NCBI GenBank assembly: GCA_964547585.1
Contig: CAZJOI010000007.1
Span: 1 to 45,326, forward strand
DNA: 45,326 nt
Direction: 5' to 3'
DNA from: CAZSCF01 sp964547585
GTDB taxonomy: Bacteria; Patescibacteriota; Minisyncoccia; Moranbacterales; UBA2206
A program made the translations under genes and the position numbers. Numbering within the stretch: position 1 is the stretch's first letter; every line of letters begins with the position of its first letter. Shown here piece by piece: positions 40,127 to 45,326 of this stretch. Under the pieces are notes generated by a model, which searched no databases, was not told the origin of the DNA, and was given only the letters and a program-made list of their open reading frames with translations.

Positions 40127-40582
40127 ATGACAAAGTTTATAACAGAAGAAGGACTCAAAAAAATTAAAGAAGAATTGGAACACAGAAGAATTACTTTGAG
40201 GCAAGATATTGCTAATGCAATTAAGGAAGCCAAAGAGCAAGGTGACTTGAGCGAAAACGCTGAATATAGTGAAGCCAAAAGACAGCAATCTGAAAATGAA
40301 GCTAGGATTGCTGAATTGGAATTTATGCTGAAAGATTCAACTGTTGTTTCTTACAATGGAGTTTCCGGTGTAATTCAAATGGGCTCAAAAGTTAGAGTCA
40401 AATTTAATGGTAGCGAAATGGAATTCCAAATCGTGGGTTCCAATGAGGCTAATCCGGGTGAAATGAAAATTTCCAATGAATCTCCAATGGGCAAGGCCTT
40501 TATCGGAGCAAAAAAAGATGACAAGGTTCAAGTGGAAACACCAGCCGGAACAGTAAGGTATACCATTCTGGATGTAAAATAG
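40127..40582 (+). CDS. greA: Transcription elongation factor GreA
   Basis: Rescues back-tracked RNA polymerase by stimulating transcript cleavage through the secondary channel. The N-terminal coiled coil (about 1-75) carries the acidic tip within LRQDIANAIKEAKEQGDLSENAEYSEAK. The C-terminal FKBP-like domain has GSKVRVKF and ISNESPMGKAFIGAKKDDKVQVETPAG. 151 aa, as usual. Single-gene transcript with a consensus promoter and a strong terminator. Confidence 0.97.
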   Translation: MTKFITEEGLKKIKEELEHRRITLRQDIANAIKEAKEQGDLSENAEYSEAKRQQSENEARIAELEFMLKDSTVVSYNGVSGVIQMGSKVRVKFNGSEMEFQIVGSNEANPGEMKISNESPMGKAFIGAKKDDKVQVETPAGTVRYTILDVK

Positions 40583-40598
40583 AAAAATAACATTCTTT

Positions 40599-40627
40599 AA
40601 AAAGCTCTCCCTAGTGGAGAGTTTTTT
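40599..40627 (+). terminator. Terminator after greA
   Basis: AAAAAGCTCTCC / GGAGAG-TTTTTT with a 5-nt loop. Confidence 0.9.
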
Positions 40628-40803
40628 GTTTGCCAAAAAGCCGTTTATGACCTAAAATTAAGGAAATTGGATATTTAATTGTATAAAATTTCACATTTTG
40701 AATGTTTAGTTTTGGTTGGATTTCTAATGTTTTAATTTATTAAAAATTTTAAAATTGATTAAAAATTTAAAATTAAAAATTTAAAATTATGAATTATTGA
40801 TCT

Positions 40804-42324
40804 ATGGTTCGCGAAGATATTATAAAAAATAAATTAGAAAAGCTTACTCAAATACGTGATTATGGTATGAATCCTTATCCAGAAAAAACCGAAAGAACAG
40901 CCACTAATGCAGAGGCGCTGGAACGGTTCGAAACAATATTGGATAAGGAAATAACTTTGGTTGGTAGAGTAAAGTCGTTTCGTCCAATGGGTGGCTCAAC
41001 TTTTGCCCACATTGAAGATGGAACTGGAAAAATTCAACTTTTTCTCAACAAAAAAAACATTTCTGAACCTGCCCGCAATGCTGCGTCCGCCCGCAACGAT
41101 GTAGCGACTTCGGGCGAGCATAGCGCTGCAGGCGGGGATAAATATAAACTGTTTGTCAAAAATGTTGAAATGGGAGATTTTGTGCAGGCTTCGGGCAAGC
41201 TTTTCAAGACCAAACAAGATGAAAAAACTTTGGAAGTATCAGATTGGAAAATTCTTTCCAAAAACATTCGGCCCATCCCCACGGAATATTATGGGCTTAA
41301 GGATGCTGAAGAGTTGCTACGTAAAAGATATTTGGATTTGATGCTGAATGAGGAAACTCGCGAACTTTTCCGTAAAAAAAATGTTTTTTGGCAATCGGTC
41401 AGAAATTTTCTTTCTCAAGAAGGATTCATGGAAATACAAAATCCAGTTTTTGAACATACTCCGGGTGGAGCGGATGCAGAACCTTTTGTGACGCATCACA
41501 ATACTTTGGATCAGGATTTCTATATGCGAATTTCCTTGGAATTGCCCTTAAAACGTCTTTTGGTAGGTGGATATGAAAAAGTTTTTGAAATTGGACGAGT
41601 TTTTCGCAATGAAGGTATCGATCGCGAGCATTTGCAAGAATATGATTCTATGGAATTTTATTGGGCCTACGCTGATCTAGAAAAGGGCATGCAACTTTCG
41701 GAAAAATTGTTTCAAGAAGTGGTTAAAAATGTCGCTGGCGAAATGACCACTGAATATGACGGCAATAAAATTGATTGGAGTAAAAAATTTACAGTGCTTG
41801 ATTACTTCACAGAATTCAAAAAAGAAACCGGATTGGATTTGAATGAGGAATTGTCTATCGAAATGCTTCGCGCAAAGGCAGATGAACTCAAAATAAAATA
41901 CGAAAAAGAATACAGCAAAGGCAAAATGATTGATACGATTTATAAAAAAACTATTCGTAAAAAAATAATTCAACCCTCTTTTCTCGTTGGACATCCAATT
42001 GATGTTTCGCCTTTGTCTAAATCTGATCCAAGTAATCCGAGAAAAGTTTTGCGTTTTCAGATTATTGCTGCAGCCGGCGAGCTTTGCAATGCTTTCGCCG
42101 AACTTAATGATCCGATTGATCAGAAAAATAGATTTCTGGAACAAATGAAAACACGCGAAGCAGGTGACAAGGAAGCCCAAATGATGGATGAGGATTTTGT
42201 GGAAGCTCTGGAATATGGTATGCCACCGGCTTTCGGTTTTGGATTTTCCGAAAGACTGTTTGCCCTTATTATGAACAAATCTGTTCGTGAAACAACCACC
42301 TTCCCTCCAGTTAAAGAAAAATAA
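40804..42324 (+). CDS. lysS: Lysyl-tRNA synthetase (class II)
   Basis: Charges tRNA-Lys. The N-terminal OB-fold (about 45-155) holds GRVKSFRPMGGSTFAHIEDGTGKIQLF. The catalytic core has motif 1 (VFEHTPGGADAEPFVTHHN region), motif 2 (GRVFRNEGIDREHLQEYDSMEFY) and motif 3 (GMPPAFGFGFSERLFALIM). At 506 aa the length is normal, but it includes a GC-rich insertion of about 24 residues (about 88-111, PARNAASARNDVATSGEHS) in the OB domain, before DKYKLFVKNVEMGDF. This is encoded by a repeat at 41068-41137 and is absent from other LysRS. The class II core itself is intact. Confidence 0.96.
   Translation: MVREDIIKNKLEKLTQIRDYGMNPYPEKTERTATNAEALERFETILDKEITLVGRVKSFRPMGGSTFAHIEDGTGKIQLFLNKKNISEPARNAASARNDVATSGEHSAAGGDKYKLFVKNVEMGDFVQASGKLFKTKQDEKTLEVSDWKILSKNIRPIPTEYYGLKDAEELLRKRYLDLMLNEETRELFRKKNVFWQSVRNFLSQEGFMEIQNPVFEHTPGGADAEPFVTHHNTLDQDFYMRISLELPLKRLLVGGYEKVFEIGRVFRNEGIDREHLQEYDSMEFYWAYADLEKGMQLSEKLFQEVVKNVAGEMTTEYDGNKIDWSKKFTVLDYFTEFKKETGLDLNEELSIEMLRAKADELKIKYEKEYSKGKMIDTIYKKTIRKKIIQPSFLVGHPIDVSPLSKSDPSNPRKVLRFQIIAAAGELCNAFAELNDPIDQKNRFLEQMKTREAGDKEAQMMDEDFVEALEYGMPPAFGFGFSERLFALIMNKSVRETTTFPPVKEK
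41068..41137 (+). repeat. GC-rich repeat inserted in frame in lysS
   Basis: About 70 nt with repeated GCCCGCAA words (41071 and 41088 regions), then CGGGCGAGCATAGCG and GCAGGCGGGG. Both ends contain inverted CCTGCC/GGCGGG-like words. Much higher G+C than the surrounding gene. Confidence 0.8.
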
Positions 42325-42325
42325 A

Positions 42326-42763
42326 ATGAAAAAGATAATGGTTTTTGGGACTTTTGATGTTTTTCACAAAGGACATAAGAATTTTTTGCGACAAGCGTGC
42401 CGTCTGGGAAATTTTTTGATTGCGGTGGTGGCTAGGGATGAAACAGTTGCCAAGGTTAAAAAACACACAACAAAAAATAGCGAACGAAAAAGAATGCTAG
42501 TTTTGAAAAAAAACGGCTTGGCGGATAAGGTGGTGCTCGGAAGTCTTGGCGATAAATATGTTGTAATCGAAAAATACAAACCGGATGTGATTGCCTTGGG
42601 TTATGATCAGAATATTTTTGTTAGTGAACTTAAAAAGAAATTAAAAGAATTCGGATTGGACAAAACGCGCCTAGTTAGGCTAAAATCATATTATCCAAAA
42701 AAATATAAATCATCTTTATTTAAAATCAACTTGTTTTTAAATAAAACAACAAAGGGAGGTTGA
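42326..42763 (+). CDS. Cytidylyltransferase-fold protein, FAD synthetase (RibL)-like
   Basis: A 145-aa nucleotidyltransferase. Start ATG 42326 directly follows the lysS stop (1 nt). The nucleotide-binding signature is GTFDVFHKGHKNFL with HxGH; VVARDETVAKVKK and YKPDVIALGYDQN are typical of the archaeal RibL-type FAD synthetases and glycerol-3-phosphate cytidylyltransferases. The GYDQ motif favours FAD synthesis (FMN + ATP), but I would not exclude a CDP-activating role. It is co-transcribed with lysS. Its stop is TGA (42761-42763), and the next ORF begins in the same frame 3 nt later. Confidence 0.82.
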   Translation: MKKIMVFGTFDVFHKGHKNFLRQACRLGNFLIAVVARDETVAKVKKHTTKNSERKRMLVLKKNGLADKVVLGSLGDKYVVIEKYKPDVIALGYDQNIFVSELKKKLKEFGLDKTRLVRLKSYYPKKYKSSLFKINLFLNKTTKGG

Positions 42764-42766
42764 CAC

Positions 42767-42904
42767 ATGAAAACAAAAAAAGGTGGAGTTGTGGATAGGC
42801 TTGGAAAGAAATATGGATATAATACGGATAATGATAAACCATCGTCACCGGAATGGACCAAGGTTGTAAATGATCCAGCCAAATATCGCAAGAGGAAGAG
42901 ATGA
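42767..42904 (+). CDS. 45-aa basic small protein
   Basis: A short ORF beginning MKTKKGGVVDRLGKKYGYN and ending in a lysine/arginine-rich tail (PAKYRKRKR). It has a strong GGGAGG SD (42755-42760) six bases before the ATG, stronger than most genes here. It is in the same reading frame as the preceding RibL-like gene, separated by a UGA stop and one codon. It ends with UGA, followed by a strong terminator. No known family; the basic tail could bind RNA or ribosome. Expression looks likely, function unknown. Confidence 0.65.
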   Translation: MKTKKGGVVDRLGKKYGYNTDNDKPSSPEWTKVVNDPAKYRKRKR

Positions 42905-42923
42905 TCTTAGATGAAGAAAAAGA

Positions 42924-42955
42924 GGGCGGGATTGAATTTTAATCCCACCCTTTTT
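42924..42955 (+). terminator. Terminator after the 45-aa ORF
   Basis: GGGCGGGATT pairs with AATCCCACCC (one mismatch) around a 7-nt loop, then TTTTT. It ends the lysS-ribL-small-ORF transcript. Confidence 0.9.
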
Positions 42956-43003
42956 AATAAAACTGTTTGATTTTTATTACCATTAGGAGTAAAATAATTT
43001 TGT

Positions 43004-43009
43004 TATAAT
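43004..43009 (+). promoter_or_regulatory. -10 box of serS
   Basis: A perfect TATAAT, 16 nt before the serS ATG. The -35 is not clear. The implied leader is only about 10 nt. Confidence 0.45.
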
Positions 43010-43025
43010 AACCCATTTAAGTTTT

Positions 43026-44327
43026 ATGTTGGATATCAAATTTATCAGAGAAAATCAAGATGCAGTTCGCAAGAATTGTGAAAACAGAGGTGTGAAATGC
43101 GACATTGATGCGCTTTTGCTTTTGGATGATAGAAGAAAAAACGCCCTGCAATATGTTGAAGAATTACAAGCTGAAAAAAATAATCTCAATGATTTGATTC
43201 AATCTTCCGAAGCTGAGGAAAGAAAAAAACTAATCGAACAAGGCAAGGCAACAAACAGCAAAACAGATGAAGCCAAAAAGGAACTGGAGGAAGTTTCTGT
43301 AAAATATAAAGAACTTCTATCGCGAATTCCTAATATGACTCATCCAGATGTTGTGGTCAGTAAAAATGAAGATGATAATCCAGTTTTAGAAATAGTCAAA
43401 GAGCCTGTGAAATTCGATTTTGAACCACTTGATCATGTGCAGATTACAGAGAGCTTGGATCTTATTGATTTTGAAAGAGCTACAAAAGTAAGCGGAGCCA
43501 AATTTTATTATCTGAAAAATGAATTGGTTTTTCTCGAGCAGGCTCTCATAAATTATGTTTTGGGCATTGCACTAAAGCATGGCTTTACGCCGTTTACCAC
43601 CCCCGATTTGGCTAAAAAAGAAGTTTTGGAAGGCTTGGGCTTTAATCCTCGTGGAAACGAAACGCAAGTTTATAATATTGAAAATACTGATTTGAGTTTA
43701 ATCGGAACAGCCGAGATAACTATGGGCGGTTATCATATGAATGAAGTTATTGATGAAAAAGATTTGCCCAAAAAATATATCGCGGTTTCTCATTGTTATC
43801 GTACTGAAGCTGGAGCATATTCCAAGTTTTCCAAAGGCATATTTAGAGTTCATCAATTTACGAAAGCAGAAATATTTCAATACGTTGTGCCTGAAAAAAG
43901 TGAAGAGGCACATCAGGAAATATTGGAAATTGAAAAAGAAATTTTCAAAGGCTTGGATATTCCTTTCAGGGTTGTTGATCACTGCACGGCGGATTTGGGT
44001 GGTCCAGCTATCAGAACATTTGATTTGGAAGCTTGGATGCCAGGCAAACCCAATAAAGACGGGACGATGGGCGATTGGGCAGAAATAACTTCGACTTCAA
44101 ATTGTACGGATTATCAATCGCGAGGATTGAATATAAAATATAAAAAAGAAAATGGAGAAAAAAATTATTTGCATATGCTGAATGGAACAGCCGTAGCTGT
44201 AACGCGAGCTGTTATTGCCATTTTGGAAAATTACCAACAAGCGGACGGCAGCGTTAAAATCCCAGAAATACTCAAAAAATACATGCCAGAAGGGATGGAT
44301 ATAATAACCAAAAAAGCCCAAAAATAA
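43026..44327 (+). CDS. serS: Seryl-tRNA synthetase
   Basis: Charges tRNA-Ser (and tRNA-Sec if present). The N-terminal antiparallel coiled coil (about 25-105) contacts the tRNA long arm. The catalytic core has GTAEITMGGYHMNEVI, motif 2 HCYRTEAGAYSKFSKGIFRVHQF and motif 3 HMLNGTAVAVTRAVIAILENYQ. The length of 433 aa is normal. It is a single-gene unit: a terminator at 42924 precedes it and a new promoter at 44333 follows its stop by 5 nt. Confidence 0.97.
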   Translation: MLDIKFIRENQDAVRKNCENRGVKCDIDALLLLDDRRKNALQYVEELQAEKNNLNDLIQSSEAEERKKLIEQGKATNSKTDEAKKELEEVSVKYKELLSRIPNMTHPDVVVSKNEDDNPVLEIVKEPVKFDFEPLDHVQITESLDLIDFERATKVSGAKFYYLKNELVFLEQALINYVLGIALKHGFTPFTTPDLAKKEVLEGLGFNPRGNETQVYNIENTDLSLIGTAEITMGGYHMNEVIDEKDLPKKYIAVSHCYRTEAGAYSKFSKGIFRVHQFTKAEIFQYVVPEKSEEAHQEILEIEKEIFKGLDIPFRVVDHCTADLGGPAIRTFDLEAWMPGKPNKDGTMGDWAEITSTSNCTDYQSRGLNIKYKKENGEKNYLHMLNGTAVAVTRAVIAILENYQQADGSVKIPEILKKYMPEGMDIITKKAQK

Positions 44328-44332
44328 GACCC

Positions 44333-44361
44333 TTGACAAGATTTTTGAATTTAGCTAAACT
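44333..44361 (+). promoter_or_regulatory. Promoter just after serS
   Basis: TTGACA (44333-44338), exactly 17 nt, TAAACT (44356-44361). No protein gene follows. Confidence 0.75.
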
Positions 44362-44367
44362 AAATAA

Positions 44368-44502
44368 GCAATTTAAAGGATATCTTTAAATAATAATTTA
44401 ACAACAAAAACGCAAGCCAAAAGATTAACTACAATAGTTAAAAATGCGGGTGAAAAAGATACATCTTTGTATGTAAATATTATATGCAAAGATGTGTTTT
44501 TT
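44368..44502 (+). ncRNA. Candidate short non-coding transcript
   Basis: About 135 nt bounded by a good promoter (44333-44361) and a terminator (44461-44502). No ORF of useful length. Inside, TTAACTA-caa-TAGTTAA is a tight hairpin flanked by CGCA and TGCG, which can pair to make a two-step stem. It could be a small RNA or the leader of the following RNA region or rRNA operon. No family recognised. Confidence 0.5.
44461..44502 (+). terminator. Terminator of the 44.4-kb transcript
   Basis: ACATCTTTG (44461-44469) pairs with CAAAGATGT (44487-44495), followed by GTTTTTT. Confidence 0.75.
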
Positions 44503-44506
44503 GTTC

Positions 44507-44930
44507 ATTGAACTTGACGATAGACCTTCAGTGTAGTCGGTAGGGTTAGAGGTAACTTTGCATGATGTTTGCTGAAGTGATCTATCGTTTCAATATATAA
44601 TTGTCGGGTGGGCATGAATAAGGGAACCCCCAAGGAAGAAGCTTTGGGTTTCAACGCTCTGGGTCATTGTGTGACCTTCGGGTGAGATTTCTAACCTTAA
44701 ACAAAAACCCCCACAAGGAAGTGAACTGGTTCACCCCGGACCAACCTTCCTCCCGCTCGTCAATTCCGGCAGCTGAGAAAAAGGCAGGCGCGTATCGTTT
44801 CTCCTTTTGTTGATTTAAATATATAGGAAAAAGGTAAGCCTGTGTTCACCTCTCAGCTGCCGGTACAAAATAACTACAAACAGTGTGGAGAATTATTATT
44901 ATATAATTCTCCCTACAATTTTGCAGTTAT
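44507..44930 (+). ncRNA. Candidate large structured RNA upstream of 16S
   Basis: About 420 nt without a plausible ORF, partly much more GC-rich than usual spacers, made of consecutive stems. (A) ATTGAA, ACGATAGA and CTTCAG (44507-44531) pair with CTGAAG, TCTATCGT and TTCAAT (44572-44594). (B) AATTG/CAATT and CGGG/CCCG close a domain at 44600-44766 with internal hairpins, for example GGTCA/TGACC and GTGAAC/GTTCAC. (C) CCGGCAGCTGAG (44767-44778) pairs perfectly with CTCAGCTGCCGG (44852-44863). (D) 44870-44930 folds on itself with GGAGAATTAT/ATAATTCTCC. I could not match RNase P, tmRNA, SRP or 6S on either strand. It may be one RNA, several, or the rRNA leader. Confidence 0.5.
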
Positions 44931-45266
44931 GCTAGACCTTAACAACTGAATATATGTTCAGCAAACATTTAAATCTTTGTTATAGAATATCTCAGCAATT
45001 TTGAGAAATTTTATAGCGGATACAAGGATTTAAAATAAATCGCAATTTTTTGCGATTAGTCCTTCCAGTTCTTTTTATAAAAGAGCTGGATAAAGAGTCT
45101 ATACAAACAATCCGTCGTCGCTCTCACGAGCTATGACGAGATAAAAAAGAAATTATTTTCTTTAATATATTTTAGATTTGCTTAACCGCGTATTAGAATT
45201 TTATTTTGATATGCACCTAAGTGTAGTCTAGAAGGTGTCAGAATTTTTCGCAGGAGAAATTCAGAC
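44931..45266 (+). other. Leader region of the rRNA operon
   Basis: AT-rich, no ORF. Small hairpins include ATCGCAA/TTGCGAT (45039-45056), CCAG-TCTTTT / AAAAGA-CTGG (45065-45089), TCGTC/GACGA (around 45115-45140), CACCT/AGGTG (45213-45237) and GAATTT/AAATTC (45241-45262). Such stems are expected around 16S processing sites. I did not find a convincing P1/P2 rRNA promoter. Confidence 0.5.

Positions 45267-45326
<60 letters not shown>

Noticed and set aside
41677..42180. 167-residue minus-strand open frame inside lysS
   Set aside because: Antisense shadow, Phe-rich low-complexity translation typical of reverse Lys/Glu codons.
42761..42763. UGA decoded as glycine, as in Gracilibacteria and SR1
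   Set aside because: Conserved genes across the window contain no internal UGA and align at full length; the only UGAs sit where stops are expected.
44700..44766. Reverse-strand RNase P RNA (GCGGGAGGAAGG...GGTCCGGGG resembles the GAGGAAAGTCC P4 region)
   Set aside because: The conserved segment is interrupted and the partner region with ACAGA and the other universally conserved blocks are not found nearby.
44600..44870. tmRNA or SRP RNA
   Set aside because: No tRNA-like ends with TTCGA T-loop, no tag reading frame, and no GGAAG...AGCAGC SRP loop.

Overview
The window looks like a chromosomal piece of a Patescibacteria (CPR) bacterium, probably on the Parcubacteria/Moranbacteria side. Reasons: it is AT-rich; almost every gene lies on the + strand in packed small operons; most starts lack a good Shine-Dalgarno site; the ProRS is short and of minimal type; energy genes run lower glycolysis -> pyruvate:ferredoxin oxidoreductase -> ADP-forming acetate-CoA ligase; and a 16S rRNA gene begins at the right edge. 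The placement is inference from gene content and the first ~60 nt of 16S, not from a tree. The standard genetic code fits: conserved genes read through with no internal UGA, and UGA is used as a stop only twice (both in the ribL/small-ORF pair).

Layout. 1-1300: accessory patch with an unknown 147-aa gene (strong SD), remnants of a receiver domain and of an ABC-exporter ATPase, and a small SWIB protein. 1.5-9.1 kb: proS, ispH (frameshifted), a tandem-receiver protein, aspS, an MFS permease, a YbaK-type deacylase, scpA-scpB. 9.1-11.3 kb: D,D-carboxypeptidase and mraY. 11.3-18.5 kb: pgk, eno, gpmI, a PfkB sugar kinase and ADP-forming acyl-CoA synthetase. 18.5-21.3 kb: a receiver/zinc-ribbon protein whose phospho-acceptor Asp is lost, recJ, and RNase HI. 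21.4-26.5 kb: MacAB-like exporter (adaptor, ATPase, two permeases) interrupted by a divergent lipoprotein gene. 26.6-28.1 kb: small membrane protein and a double-thioredoxin DsbA-like protein. 28.2-31.2 kb: porGDAB. 31.2-33 kb: small membrane protein, tRNA-Thr with a duplicated 3' end, a tRNA remnant, an Asp-box propeller lipoprotein. 33.2-40 kb: frr, rseP, an orphan RNA, mreB-mreC-mreD-mrdA. 40.1-44.3 kb: greA, lysS, FAD-synthetase-like gene, a 45-aa ORF, serS. 44.3-45.3 kb: about 900 bp without protein genes holding one short transcription unit, a GC-rich chain of hairpins that looks like a structured RNA, and the start of 16S rRNA.

The genes combine into a fermentative, ATP-yielding route (3-phosphoglycerate -> PEP; pyruvate -> acetyl-CoA -> acetate + ATP), a cell-shape/peptidoglycan block, four aminoacyl-tRNA synthetases with a separate editing enzyme, and an exporter.

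The most unusual content is non-coding. Short palindromic repeat families have been inserted both between genes and in frame inside conserved genes (porA, porB, porD, lysS), long inverted repeats sit just upstream of several starts, and there are two or three candidate structured RNAs (35.1-35.3 kb and 44.3-44.9 kb) that I could not assign to a known family.
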